A stretch of 64,000 nt of DNA from NCBI RefSeq assembly GCF_004307425.1, contig NZ_SEWZ01000003.1, positions 558,001-622,000 of the forward strand, in the 5' to 3' direction. The position numbers were made by a program, and so were the translations under genes. Below the pieces are notes generated by a model. That model did no database searches and was not told the DNA's origin. It was given only the letters and a program-made list of their open reading frames with translations. This document shows positions 25,790 through 34,706 of this stretch, piece by piece. Numbering within the stretch: position 1 is the first letter of the stretch; the number at the start of each line of letters is the position of its first letter. This DNA comes from Aquirufa antheringensis (GTDB lineage: Bacteria; Bacteroidota; Bacteroidia; Cytophagales; Spirosomataceae).

Positions 25790-25897
25790 AATAATTACAT
25801 TTCATACAAACGAAGATTTTGAATGACTTAGGTCATAAAAAATACTACTTAGGCGGATTGAATAAAGGCTCGGAATTTTTCTGAGTCTTTATTGTTT
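25790..25897 (+). ncRNA. Possible small RNA between DUF2721 gene and glgB
   Basis: A predicted transcript of about 105 nt would run from the promoter at 25777 to the hairpin at 25861-25893. It holds a small perfect hairpin (ATGAC-TTAG-GTCAT, 25823-25836) and two copies of ACTTAGG 21 bases apart (25826-25832 and 25847-25853). No reading frame of useful length is present. It does not match an RNA family I can name. This is a prediction from promoter plus terminator only. Confidence 0.35.
25861..25893 (+). terminator. Hairpin terminator in the DUF2721-glgB gap
   Basis: AATAAAGGCTC pairs with GAGTCTTTATT (11 bp with one G-T pair) around an 11-nt loop and is followed by GTTTCT. It could also lie at the 3' end of the convergent glgB transcript, but a T-run is missing on that side. 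Confidence 0.5.
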
Positions 25898-25913
25898 CTA
25901 CCCATTTCGGATC

Positions 25914-27812
25914 TTAGGCCTTTAAAATAAGCGCTGAAAGAGGAGGGAGGTTGATCGCGATCGAAAATGCTTTCCCTTGCCAGTTGATTTCTTCCGTCAT
26001 CGTAGCACCTGAAACAGGGTAATTGCTTCCCCCGAATTCCTCCTTATCAGAGTTGAAAATAGTCTTCCAAACCCCAGGAAGCGGCACACCTATCCGATAT
26101 CCATCTCGAGGTGCCGGCGTTAAGTTCAAGATGACAATCACTTGTTGCTTCGCTGTTTCTCCTTTTCGGATATAAGCAATCACGGAATTGCCTTGATCGT
26201 TTGATTCAATCCACTCAAAGCCCTCGTAATCAAATTGCTTGCTGTAGAAAGCTGGTTCTGATCGGTAAAGCTGATTTAAAGCTTTTACGGTCTCTTGAAT
26301 TCCTCTGTGGGAATGTTGTTCTGTCAAATGCCAGTCAAGGCTTTGGGTGTGATTCCATTCTTCTCTTTGGCCAAATTCGCCTCCCATAAATAATAAATGA
26401 GAGCCTGGATGCGTGAATTGTTCTGCTAAAAGCAATCGTAGATTCGCAAATTTCTGCCAATCATCGCCGGGCATTTTAGTCAAAAGGGAGCCTTTACCAT
26501 AGACTACTTCGTCGTGCGAAAGTGGTAGACAGAAATTCTCTGTAAACGCATAAATGAGGGAGAATGTCAGCTCATTGAGGTGATGCTGACGGTAAATCGG
26601 ATCTTTTTGGAAGAAACGCAGGGTGTCATTCATCCAACCCATCATCCATTTTTGGCCAAAACCTAAGCCACCCATATGTACCGGCTTAGTCACACCTGGG
26701 AAGCTCGTGGACTCCTCTGCAATCATTTGGATATGAGGGAATTCGCCGTATATATGACTGTTTAAGTCTTGTAAGAAAGAAATAACCTCTAGGTTATGGT
26801 TGCCACCAAACTGGTTAGGTTCCCATTCTCCGTCATTTCTCGAATAATCTAAATACAACATAGAAGCCACCGCATCCACGCGCAATCCGTCCACGTGGTA
26901 GCGATCGCACCAGAAAAAGGCATTTGACATTAAAAACGAACGAACCTCGTTCTTTCCATAATCGAAGATATAGGATTTCCAATCCGGGTGATAACCGCGT
27001 TTCGGATCTGGATGCTCGTAAGCGCTACTGCCATCAAAGTTAAATAACCCATGCGCATCGCCTGGGAAATGGGAGGGAACCCAGTCTAAAATCACCCCAA
27101 TTTCCGCCTGATGAAAGGCTTCCACTAATCGCATAAATCCTTGAGGGTCACCAAAACGCGCCGTAGGAGCAAAGTATCCAGTGATTTGATATCCCCATGA
27201 TGGATCATAAGGATATTCCATCACAGGCATAAATTCCACGTGCGTAAAGCCCATTTCTTTGACGTAATTCACCAGTTTTACCGCTAAATCGTCATAAGTT
27301 AGGTAGTCATTTTCTAAGGTCTTCATCCAAGAGGCTAAATGTACCTCATAGATAGACATAGGTGCATTCAGGGCATTTTTAGAAGCCCGAACTTCTTGCC
27401 ATTTGGTATCTTTCCACTCTTTATAGGTATTCCAAACGATACTCGCCGTCTTAGGTGGAGCCTCGCAATACAAGCCCATGGGATCTAATTTTTCCAAATA
27501 TTCCCCACCTGCCGTTTCAATACCATATTTATAGGTTTCTCCTGTTTTTACACCTGGAATGAAGCCTTCCCAGATACCAGATGAGTCCCAACGAGGAAAT
27601 AAGGGGTGCGAATAGCGGTCCCAAAAATTAAAATTACCTGTTACAAAGACATTTTTCGCATTGGGAGCCCAAACCGCAAAAAAGGTTCCTACAGTCCCTT
27701 CGTGCTCTATCTCAAAAGCCCCTAATTTCTCATAAAGTCTTGTATGTTTGCCATTTAAGAATAGGGCAATGTCGAAATCTGTTAGTCGAGAATAGGGTTG
27801 TACGTTCGCCAT
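25914..27812 (-). CDS. glgB: 1,4-alpha-glucan branching enzyme
   Basis: A GH13 enzyme that introduces alpha-1,6 branches in glycogen. It has 632 residues: an N-terminal CBM48 module (about 30-115), the GH13 barrel, and a C-terminal all-beta domain. The nucleophile is Asp313 (DGLRVDAVASM) and the acid/base Glu366 (AEEST), 53 residues apart as in E. coli GlgB; SHDEVVYGKGSL completes the site. No other glg gene is near, so glycogen genes are dispersed. A TATTTTAG sequence upstream is one base from the -7 consensus. Confidence 0.96.
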   Translation of the reverse strand: MANVQPYSRLTDFDIALFLNGKHTRLYEKLGAFEIEHEGTVGTFFAVWAPNAKNVFVTGNFNFWDRYSHPLFPRWDSSGIWEGFIPGVKTGETYKYGIETAGGEYLEKLDPMGLYCEAPPKTASIVWNTYKEWKDTKWQEVRASKNALNAPMSIYEVHLASWMKTLENDYLTYDDLAVKLVNYVKEMGFTHVEFMPVMEYPYDPSWGYQITGYFAPTARFGDPQGFMRLVEAFHQAEIGVILDWVPSHFPGDAHGLFNFDGSSAYEHPDPKRGYHPDWKSYIFDYGKNEVRSFLMSNAFFWCDRYHVDGLRVDAVASMLYLDYSRNDGEWEPNQFGGNHNLEVISFLQDLNSHIYGEFPHIQMIAEESTSFPGVTKPVHMGGLGFGQKWMMGWMNDTLRFFQKDPIYRQHHLNELTFSLIYAFTENFCLPLSHDEVVYGKGSLLTKMPGDDWQKFANLRLLLAEQFTHPGSHLLFMGGEFGQREEWNHTQSLDWHLTEQHSHRGIQETVKALNQLYRSEPAFYSKQFDYEGFEWIESNDQGNSVIAYIRKGETAKQQVIVILNLTPAPRDGYRIGVPLPGVWKTIFNSDKEEFGGSNYPVSGATMTEEINWQGKAFSIAINLPPLSALILKA

Positions 27813-27890
27813 AAGGGGTTCTGCTTCAATGATTAGGCTAAAATAGCGAAAATAAATTAGAAAATAATTAGTCTTTTTTTGGCTGGTAGT

Positions 27891-27921
27891 TTTGAATATA
27901 AAAGGGAAAAGCCTACCTTTG
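27891..27921 (+). promoter_or_regulatory. Promoter of tRNA-Glu
   Basis: TTTG at 27891-27894 and TACCTTTG at 27914-27921 are separated by 19 nt, a textbook Bacteroidota promoter. The tRNA begins 20 bases downstream. Confidence 0.75.
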
Positions 27922-27940
27922 TGCCACCAAAATAAATAAT

Positions 27941-28012
27941 GGTCCGTTCGTCTAGGGGTTAGGACACGTCCCTTTCACGGATGAAACACGGGTTCGATTC
28001 CCGTACGGACTA
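27941..28012 (+). tRNA. tRNA-Glu (anticodon TTC)
   Basis: The cloverleaf can be drawn by eye. The acceptor stem GGTCCGT pairs with ACGGACT (a G-T pair at the end), followed by the D arm, the anticodon stem CGTCC/GGATG with loop CTTTCAC (anticodon TTC at 27974-27976), and the T stem ACGGG/CCCGT around TTCGATT. CCA is not encoded, as is common in this phylum. It has its own promoter and terminator, so it is a single-gene unit. Confidence 0.95.
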
Positions 28013-28023
28013 CTTCGGTAGGC

Positions 28024-28052
28024 AAAAAACCACACAACACGTGTGGTTTTTT
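28024..28052 (+). terminator. Intrinsic terminator of tRNA-Glu
   Basis: CCACAC (28030-28035) and GTGTGG (28041-28046) form the G-C-containing core, extended by six A-T pairs and followed by a T-run (28047-28053). Confidence 0.85.
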
Positions 28053-28097
28053 TGTTTTATAATGCCTTCATTTGTCTTTTGAATCTGTTATTTACCC

Positions 28098-29447
28098 TTG
28101 AGACTTTTCTTTTTCCTTTTTCTTTCCTTCTCTCTTTCTGCTCAGCAAATTGCTCGATTGCGATTTGATGATAATTTTTCGGCCTTGAAAAATGATAGTT
28201 TGAAGAAGGAAGCGGTGGATTATTTGAAAGAGATTCGCCTGGGAAAAGAAACGAGATTGAGCTTGGGAGGGGAATGGCGAGAACAATACCAGTCGTATAC
28301 CCATTTTAATTTTGGGGAGGTACCTGCGGATTTTGTGACCCAAAGTCCGTATCAACTCATGCACCGCACGATGTTGCATGCGAATCTCGAATTTCCTCGA
28401 GGTTTTCGCGTATTTACACAACTAAACAGTACGGCACGTTTCTTAAATCCGAATCCGATCACCGGACAATTGGATCAGAATGTGTTATCGCTGCATCAAT
28501 TATTTGTCGATATTCCTTTTTCTAGGCAATGGAAACTAAGGGTAGGAAAGCAGGAATATTCATTGGGTTTGGAGCGATTTGTGGCTACGAGGGAAGGGCC
28601 AAATACGAGAACGCCTTTTTACGGAATCAATCTTAAATACCAGCTGAAGAATCTACAGTGGGATGCTTTCGTTTCGCATCCAATTCGCATTAAACCGGGT
28701 GTGTTTGACGATGAGCCAACCGATGAGATACTAGGTGGTCTCTATGCGAATTACCGGGCTCAAAAAAGAATGCAGTTTGAACCCTATTATTTTTATTTCG
28801 AGAGTGATTTGCGGGAATATCAATTCAAACGCGGTTTGGAAAAGCGTCATACGTTTGGTTTACGATCATTTTCTAGTCCAGGAAATTGGAATTACGATAT
28901 TGAATTAGCGGGCCAAACGGGTCAGTTTAATGACCTGTCTATCTCAGCCTTTATGGGTGTTTGGGACTTTAATGTGGCCCTTAAAAAGGCGTTTTATGTC
29001 GGATTTTCGGGAAATTATGTGCCTGGAGATCGTTCTGGATCCGATACTAAATTGAATACGTTTAATACCTTATTTGCGAGACCGCCTTTTGGCCAAACCG
29101 TCGCCTTAAATATCACGAATACATGGAATTTTAGCCCCTACATTCGGTATCAAGACTTCAAGAAGTGGTTAGTGACGGGTAGAGCCTCTTTCGTATCAAG
29201 AGAGAGCACGGCTGATGGTATTTTTACACCTAATATGACGCCAGCGAGGCCTATTCTAGGCAAAAACCTAGGAAGTGTTGCTACAGATATCTGCAACATT
29301 TATGCCTTAGATGCCCAGTTTTTCCCCACGAAACACTTTAGCTTTCAAGTAGAACTAGGTTATTGTGATGCGGGTGACTACCTAAAAGTAAGTGGATCAG
29401 GCCAAAACGTCCACTATTACGCCTTACGCAACGTGTACCGATTCTAG
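28098..29447 (+). CDS. Outer-membrane porin of the alginate-export family, with a TTG start
   Basis: A beta-barrel protein of 449 residues resembling the Alginate_exp (AlgE-like) family: GGEWREQYQSYTHFNFG, VFTQLNSTARF and RVGKQEYSLGLERF. The C-terminus ends in YALRNVYRF, with the terminal Phe expected for barrel assembly. The signal peptide (RLFFFLFLSFSLSAQQ) begins directly after a TTG codon at 28098, and an in-frame TGA 18 bases upstream with no ATG between them makes TTG the likely start. The transported solute is unknown. It is convergent with the symporter gene (24-bp overlap). Confidence 0.85.
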   Translation: MRLFFFLFLSFSLSAQQIARLRFDDNFSALKNDSLKKEAVDYLKEIRLGKETRLSLGGEWREQYQSYTHFNFGEVPADFVTQSPYQLMHRTMLHANLEFPRGFRVFTQLNSTARFLNPNPITGQLDQNVLSLHQLFVDIPFSRQWKLRVGKQEYSLGLERFVATREGPNTRTPFYGINLKYQLKNLQWDAFVSHPIRIKPGVFDDEPTDEILGGLYANYRAQKRMQFEPYYFYFESDLREYQFKRGLEKRHTFGLRSFSSPGNWNYDIELAGQTGQFNDLSISAFMGVWDFNVALKKAFYVGFSGNYVPGDRSGSDTKLNTFNTLFARPPFGQTVALNITNTWNFSPYIRYQDFKKWLVTGRASFVSRESTADGIFTPNMTPARPILGKNLGSVATDICNIYALDAQFFPTKHFSFQVELGYCDAGDYLKVSGSGQNVHYYALRNVYRF

Positions 29448-30881
29448 GTTTTTGTCCCGAATCATCCACAACATCACAAAGCAAATCGCTCCGTTCAAGA
29501 TCAATTTAGCGAATCCAAATCCTCCAAATAAACTCTGCGCCTGTGTTTCTAACACGAATGTAATGATAGGCGAAAGCACACAGATAATAGGCACCCATTT
29601 ATCCCGGATGGCATAGTTCGTAAACAAACCGAACGAGAATAAGCCTAACAAGGGCCCATAAGTATAACCCGCTAAATTGAAGACCGCGGCAATCAATTCA
29701 GAGGTATTGAAGATGTGGAATAAGCCAATCACGACGAAAAACAAAGCAGAAAACCCGATGTGCACGAAATGCTTCATCTTCTTTTGTTTTTCCTCCTTGA
29801 ACTTCTCAATACTCAAGAAATCGATGCAGAAGGAGGTTGTTAATGCCGTTAAGGCTGAATCAGAGCTGGCATAAGAGGCCGCGATAATCCCTAATAAGAA
29901 GGTGACAGCAGCTAAGGTCCCAAATTCGCCACCTAAGGCTAACATCGGATATAATTCATCTGTTTTTGCAGGTACTTCGATTCCTTTAGATGCCGTATAA
30001 ATGTACAATAAAGCACCTAAAGAAAGGAACAAGATGTTAATGAAAAGAAGCACCCAGTAGAACCAGAACATATTTTTCTGTGCTTCTCCGATCGATTTAC
30101 AGGTCAGGTTCTTTTGCATCAAATCCTGATCTAATCCCGTCATAACGATGGCGATAAAAACACCCGCCAGGAAGTCTTTTCCGAAGAAATGGGGATTCTT
30201 CCAATCCCACTCAAACAGATGCGAATACTTGCTCGCGCTGACTTGCTGGATCATATCAGGGATGCTCATGTCCATTTTTTGGCCCACTAAAACAATGGTA
30301 ATGAAGAGCGCAATCAATAAAAACAAAGTCTGTAAAGTATCCGTCCAAATAATCGTTTTAACCCCTCCGCGGTGCGTATACAGCCAAATTAAGAAGATCG
30401 AAACAAATACGGTCACGATAAAGGGTACGCCGATAGGGGCGAAGATCGCAATTTGTAACACGTTAACGGCTAGGTACAAACGAGCGGCAGAACCGATCGT
30501 TCTGGACAATAAAAAGAAGGCAGAACCGGTCTTATAAGACCAAAAACCAAAGCGTTTTTCTAAATAGCCATAGATGGAAATTAGATTCAATCGGTAATAC
30601 AAGGGCATTAAAACCAGTGCAATAGTCAAATAACCAAAGGAGTGGCCTAAAATAACCTGATAATAGGTGAAATAGGTTTTTCCCACAGCACCTGGCACCG
30701 AAATAAAGGTTAAGCCAGAAATCGACGTTCCAATCATCCCAAAGGCCACCAGCCACCAAGGCGACTCGCGATTAGCTGTAAAAAATGCGTGGGTATCAGC
30801 GCCTCTGGAGGTAAAATAAGAGATCGCTAACAGCAGGCCAAAATAGAGGGCAAGAATTCCTCCAGCTAATTGTACAGACAT
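29424..30881 (-). CDS. Sodium:solute symporter family protein
   Basis: A 485-residue SSS-family transporter with about 13 membrane helices, beginning MSVQLAGGILALYFGLLLAI. The sodium-site region in TM1-2 (GMIGTSISGLTFISVPG) and the block TDTLQTLFLLIALF are present. Bacteroidota members are annotated for varied substrates such as sugars, sialic acid and proline; I cannot choose. Upstream it is divergent from clpS with only about 50 bases between the starts. Confidence 0.9.
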   Translation of the reverse strand: MSVQLAGGILALYFGLLLAISYFTSRGADTHAFFTANRESPWWLVAFGMIGTSISGLTFISVPGAVGKTYFTYYQVILGHSFGYLTIALVLMPLYYRLNLISIYGYLEKRFGFWSYKTGSAFFLLSRTIGSAARLYLAVNVLQIAIFAPIGVPFIVTVFVSIFLIWLYTHRGGVKTIIWTDTLQTLFLLIALFITIVLVGQKMDMSIPDMIQQVSASKYSHLFEWDWKNPHFFGKDFLAGVFIAIVMTGLDQDLMQKNLTCKSIGEAQKNMFWFYWVLLFINILFLSLGALLYIYTASKGIEVPAKTDELYPMLALGGEFGTLAAVTFLLGIIAASYASSDSALTALTTSFCIDFLSIEKFKEEKQKKMKHFVHIGFSALFFVVIGLFHIFNTSELIAAVFNLAGYTYGPLLGLFSFGLFTNYAIRDKWVPIICVLSPIITFVLETQAQSLFGGFGFAKLILNGAICFVMLWMIRDKNLESVHVA

Positions 30882-30904
30882 AAGGTTTGGAACGGATTTT
30901 TTTT

Positions 30905-30912
30905 TAAATTTG
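30905..30912 (+). promoter_or_regulatory. -7 promoter element of clpS-recR
   Basis: TAAATTTG, a perfect TAnnTTTG, lies 20 bases before the ATG at 30933 and inside the 5' extension of the clpS frame, supporting the shorter start. Confidence 0.6.
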
Positions 30913-30932
30913 ATTTCAAATTCATCAAAAAT

Positions 30933-31265
30933 ATGGAATTCTGTGTAGATAGTATTTATCGTCTACCTTTTTCTTTTCAAAATCAGGAAAAATGGCAAGA
31001 AGACACGTCGACCCTCGTAGAGGAAGAGGTGATCGAGGCCCATCAGCTGATTGTTTACAATGATGAAGTCAATTCCTTTGAATATGTCATTTTAACGCTA
31101 ATTGAAGTGTGTGAACACACGCCACAACAAGCGGAGCAATGTACCTTACAGATTCATTTCAGAGGGAAATGCGGCGTGAAAACTGGTGGATTTGATGAGT
31201 TAGTAGCTATGCGCAATGAGATTTGCCGTAGAGGAATTTCCGCAGAAATAGAAGCCAGCGCCTAA
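30933..31265 (+). CDS. clpS: ATP-dependent Clp protease adaptor ClpS
   Basis: It delivers N-degron proteins to ClpAP. From MEFCVDSIYR it has 110 residues. The ClpS core is HQLIVYNDEVNSFEYVILTLI, with the conserved acidic patch around the Asn-Asp pair of the N-degron pocket, and IHFRGKCGVKTGG. The N-terminal 30 residues are longer than in E. coli. The stop overlaps the recR start as TAATG. Confidence 0.88.
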   Translation: MEFCVDSIYRLPFSFQNQEKWQEDTSTLVEEEVIEAHQLIVYNDEVNSFEYVILTLIEVCEHTPQQAEQCTLQIHFRGKCGVKTGGFDELVAMRNEICRRGISAEIEASA

Positions 31266-31870
31266 TGAATAATTACCCCTCGAAGATGATTGAGCAAGCC
31301 GTGGAAGAGATTTCCAAACTGCCCGGCATCGGTAAAAAATCAGCACTGCGCCTCGCTTTGCACTTATTAAAGCGCCCAGAAGCCCAATCTTTGCAACTAG
31401 CCCACGCGGTAGTTCAACTGAGAACGGAGACGAAATACTGCCCCCAATGCCACATGATTTCAGATGGTGATTTATGCGGCATTTGTGCGAGTCATAAACG
31501 CGATGAAAGCATCATTTGTGTGGTGGAAGATCTACGCGATGTGTTAGCGATTGAAAATACGGGTCAGTTTATGGGGCTATATCACGTTTTGGGCGGGATT
31601 ATTTCGCCTTTGTCCGGTATTTCACCAGGAGATTTGACGATTGAATCCTTAGTGGCGCGCGTCGCATCTGGGAAAGTGAGTGAAGTGATTTTAGGCTTGA
31701 GTCCTACGATGGAAGGAGATACGACGGCTTTTTATTTGACCAAAAAGCTGAAAGAGTTTCCCGTCAAATTATCCACGATTGCGCGTGGTATTCCCATTGG
31801 CGGCGATTTAGAGTATACCGACGAGATTACACTTGGCCGAAGTATAGTAGGTCGAGTTATGTATGAATAG
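31265..31870 (+). CDS. recR: Recombination mediator protein RecR
   Basis: Part of the RecFOR pathway that loads RecA on gapped DNA. It has 201 residues: a helix-hairpin-helix ([20 protein letters not shown]), a zinc finger with C59, C62, C71 and C74, and a Toprim domain with [12 protein letters not shown]. It is translationally coupled to clpS. Confidence 0.95.
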   Translation: MNNYPSKMIEQAVEEISKLPGIGKKSALRLALHLLKRPEAQSLQLAHAVVQLRTETKYCPQCHMISDGDLCGICASHKRDESIICVVEDLRDVLAIENTGQFMGLYHVLGGIISPLSGISPGDLTIESLVARVASGKVSEVILGLSPTMEGDTTAFYLTKKLKEFPVKLSTIARGIPIGGDLEYTDEITLGRSIVGRVMYE

Positions 31871-31883
31871 TATAAACCGAAAA

Positions 31884-32561
31884 ATGATGAAACGTGCTGA
31901 ATTTCTTAAAAATTCACTAGTTCTTGCAGGAGCTAGCGTGGTTTTGCCTTCTTTTTCAGCTCCTGTAGCTGATTCTTTTAGTTTACCAGCCTTACCTTAT
32001 GCTTTTGATGCGTTAGAGCCTCATATCGATCGTTTAACGATGGAAATCCACCACGACCGACACCACAAGGCCTATGTGGATAATTTAAACAAAGCTTTAC
32101 CAGGTACTACTAGATCTCTTGAAGAGATTTTAGCCACCGTTTCTACTCAGCCTGTTGCCGTACGCAACAATGGGGGAGGACACTGGAATCACAGTTTTTT
32201 CTGGAATGTGTTAGGACCTGCCAAAGGCTCTAAACCTTCAGCATCCCTAGCGAAGCAAATAGAGTCTGATTTTGGCTCATTAGATGCCTTTAAGGCCGAA
32301 TTTACGAAAGCGGCGACGTCTCGTTTTGGATCAGGCTGGGCTTGGTTAATCAAGAAAGACGGGAAATTGGTGATTTCTTCGACGCCTAATCAAGATAATC
32401 CATTGATGGATGTGGCGGAAGTAAAAGGTCAACCCATTTTAGCTCTAGACGTGTGGGAGCACGCGTATTATTTAAAATATATGAACAAACGCGCGGATTA
32501 TATCGCGGCGTTTTGGAACCTAGTTAACTGGGACTTTGTATCAACAAACTTTAGTAAATAA
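31884..32561 (+). CDS. Exported iron/manganese superoxide dismutase with a Tat-like leader
   Basis: It converts superoxide to peroxide and oxygen. From the Met at 31884 it has 225 residues; the Met at 31863 or 31887 is also possible. The leader [20 protein letters not shown] resembles a Tat signal but has Arg-Ala where twin arginines are usual. The mature enzyme has the metal ligands in [25 protein letters not shown] and [12 protein letters not shown]. Export suggests protection of the periplasm. It is the first gene of a tight run with the 2OG oxygenase (1-base gap) and chrA. Confidence 0.92.
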   Translation: MMKRAEFLKNSLVLAGASVVLPSFSAPVADSFSLPALPYAFDALEPHIDRLTMEIHHDRHHKAYVDNLNKALPGTTRSLEEILATVSTQPVAVRNNGGGHWNHSFFWNVLGPAKGSKPSASLAKQIESDFGSLDAFKAEFTKAATSRFGSGWAWLIKKDGKLVISSTPNQDNPLMDVAEVKGQPILALDVWEHAYYLKYMNKRADYIAAFWNLVNWDFVSTNFSK

Positions 32562-32562
32562 G

Positions 32563-33531
32563 ATGTTATTAGATGAAATTCCTTCGTTGGATTTAGCAGA
32601 TTTCCTTTCTGGGGACGCGAATCGCAAGGCGAAATTTGTACAAGATTTAGGGGCTGCCTTCAACACGATTGGTTTTGTGGCGATTAAGGGTCACGGTTTG
32701 TCGAATGACTTTACGAAGAAGCTGTATTCGGATGTAGAGCAGTTTTTTCAATCGCCTGATTCGCTGAAGCAAACCTATGAAATAGAAGGAATTGCAGGCC
32801 AGCGTGGCTATATCGGAAAGCGAAAAGAAACGGCTAAAGGCTTTAAAGTACCTGATTTAAAGGAGTTTTACCACGTGGGTCAACCGCACAAGGAAGATGG
32901 AGATTCCGTTTGGTCTGAATATCCAGCGAACGTTTTTCCAGCGGAATACCCTGATTTCGAAAAGAACACAGTGGAAGCCTACCAAACTTTAGAGAAAGCT
33001 GGGAAAGCACTTTTGCAGGCGATTGCGCTCTATTTAGAATTGCCACAAGACTATTTTGAATCCCGTGTGAAAAACGGTAATTCCATATTACGTGCGATTC
33101 ACTATTTCCCTATTTTGGATCCTGATTCCTTGCCAGAAGGAGCGGTGAGAGCGGCTGCACATGGCGATATTAACTTGATTACCTTATTGATGGGAGCTTC
33201 TGCGGAAGGCTTAGAAGTATTGCGTATGGATGGGAAATGGATTCCCATTACGGCTTTACCTGATCAGGTAGTGGTAAATGTGGGTGATATGTTAGATCGT
33301 TTGACGAATCATAAATTGAAATCAACGATTCATCGGGTGGTGAATCCACCGCGTGAGAAAATGGGTACATCTCGTTATTCGATCCCTTTCTTTATGCATC
33401 CGCGTTCTGAAATGGATTTGACTTGTTTACCATCTTGCGTTTCGACGGAATATCCGAAGATCTATACGGATATGACGGCTGGGGCGTTTTTGAATGAGCG
33501 ATTGATTGAATTAGGACTTAAAAAGGCATAA
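32563..33531 (+). CDS. 2-oxoglutarate/Fe(II) oxygenase of the isopenicillin-N-synthase family
   Basis: A 322-residue non-heme iron oxygenase with the N-terminal DIOX_N-like region (IPSLDLADFLSGD) and the 2OG-FeII domain. The iron ligands are His and Asp of AAHGDINLITLL and the His of KSTIHRVVNPP, with the 2OG Arg in TSRYSIPFF. The substrate is unknown; relatives hydroxylate or desaturate small molecules. The start at 32563, 1 base after the SOD stop, is preferred to 32536, which would overlap it. Confidence 0.88.
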   Translation: MLLDEIPSLDLADFLSGDANRKAKFVQDLGAAFNTIGFVAIKGHGLSNDFTKKLYSDVEQFFQSPDSLKQTYEIEGIAGQRGYIGKRKETAKGFKVPDLKEFYHVGQPHKEDGDSVWSEYPANVFPAEYPDFEKNTVEAYQTLEKAGKALLQAIALYLELPQDYFESRVKNGNSILRAIHYFPILDPDSLPEGAVRAAAHGDINLITLLMGASAEGLEVLRMDGKWIPITALPDQVVVNVGDMLDRLTNHKLKSTIHRVVNPPREKMGTSRYSIPFFMHPRSEMDLTCLPSCVSTEYPKIYTDMTAGAFLNERLIELGLKKA

Positions 33532-34701
33532 ATGAGGCGGCTAAAACACCTGGATTTCCTGTGGGATGTCTTGCTTTTAGCCTGCACCTCTTTTGGTGGC
33601 CCTCAAGTGCATTTTGCGCTCTTTTTAGATCGCTTAGTGAAGAAAAGAGCCTATTTAACGGAGGAAGAGTTGTTTGAAATTCAAGCGCTTTGTTCCGTAT
33701 TACCAGGCCCTACCTCGACTCAAATGATCACTGCGATCGGTTTGAAGCTAGGTGGGGCTTCTTTGGCTTATTTAACATTACTTTGTTGGATTACGCCTGC
33801 GGTCTTAATTATGACCTTAGCGGCGTATGGAATGACTTTTTTACGGAATAGTTCGATTCTTCATTACGTTCTTCCTGTGGGTATTGGTTTGATTTTGCAG
33901 GCGGGATGGTATATGGCCAAAAAGGTCATTACAGGCCCCATGTATGTCATCATTCTACTCGTGACCTTGTTTTTAGGGATCGCGTTTCATAGTCCCTATA
34001 TTTTTCCCTTGGTTTTAGTTCTAGGGGGTGTAGTGTCCTCTTTAAACTACAAAGATTTTCCTCGCCAGACTAAGCATAAATTCGTTATTCCTTGGGCTAA
34101 TTTTCATTTGTATTGGGGTTTTTTGCTCTTTTTGGCGCTTTTAGGCCATTTTAGCGATTATTTCCCCATTCGTTTATTTGAGAATTTTTACCGAAACGGA
34201 TCCCTTGTTTTTGGGGGCGGGCATATTTTAGCACCTGTTCTTTATACGGAATTTGTCGAGTTTAAACAGTTAATTAGTTCAGACGCCTTTTTGACGGGAA
34301 TGGCTCTTTCGCAAACGCTTCCGGGTCCTGTATTTGCTTTTACGTCTTATTTGGGTGTATTATTGATGAAGGACTATGGTTTGTGGGGCGAATTGGCGGG
34401 TTCGTTAATCGGCGCCCTGGGAATCTTTTTGCCAGGTACTTTTTTGATCTTCTTCGTGTTTCGAATTTGGGGGCAATTGAAGCAATATCGCTTCATTCGC
34501 GCTTCTCTAGCAGGTATTCAAGCCGCTTCTGTGGGATTGACTTTAGTGGCCGTTTTTACCTTTACAAAGCCTATGGTGGTAGATGCGCAATTTGTCTCTC
34601 TTGGAATCGTAGCGGCAGCTTTTGTATTGGCCGAGAAAACAAAAATTCCCGCCATCTTGCTGTTTGGATTAGCGTTGATAGCGGGAATTCTAGGTATTTA
34701 A
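33532..34701 (+). CDS. Chromate transporter family protein (ChrA-like)
   Basis: A 389-residue membrane protein of the CHR family, with duplicated six-helix halves. The N-terminal half has the family motif SFGGPQVHFALF and SVLPGPTSTQMITAIG, and the second half repeats it as VFGGGHILAPVLY and LSQTLPGPVFAFTSYLG. Members export chromate, but many CHR proteins are not tied to chromium. The start directly follows the oxygenase stop. It is convergent with rfbA. Confidence 0.88.
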   Translation: MRRLKHLDFLWDVLLLACTSFGGPQVHFALFLDRLVKKRAYLTEEELFEIQALCSVLPGPTSTQMITAIGLKLGGASLAYLTLLCWITPAVLIMTLAAYGMTFLRNSSILHYVLPVGIGLILQAGWYMAKKVITGPMYVIILLVTLFLGIAFHSPYIFPLVLVLGGVVSSLNYKDFPRQTKHKFVIPWANFHLYWGFLLFLALLGHFSDYFPIRLFENFYRNGSLVFGGGHILAPVLYTEFVEFKQLISSDAFLTGMALSQTLPGPVFAFTSYLGVLLMKDYGLWGELAGSLIGALGIFLPGTFLIFFVFRIWGQLKQYRFIRASLAGIQAASVGLTLVAVFTFTKPMVVDAQFVSLGIVAAAFVLAEKTKIPAILLFGLALIAGILGI

Positions 34702-34706
34702 GCCGA

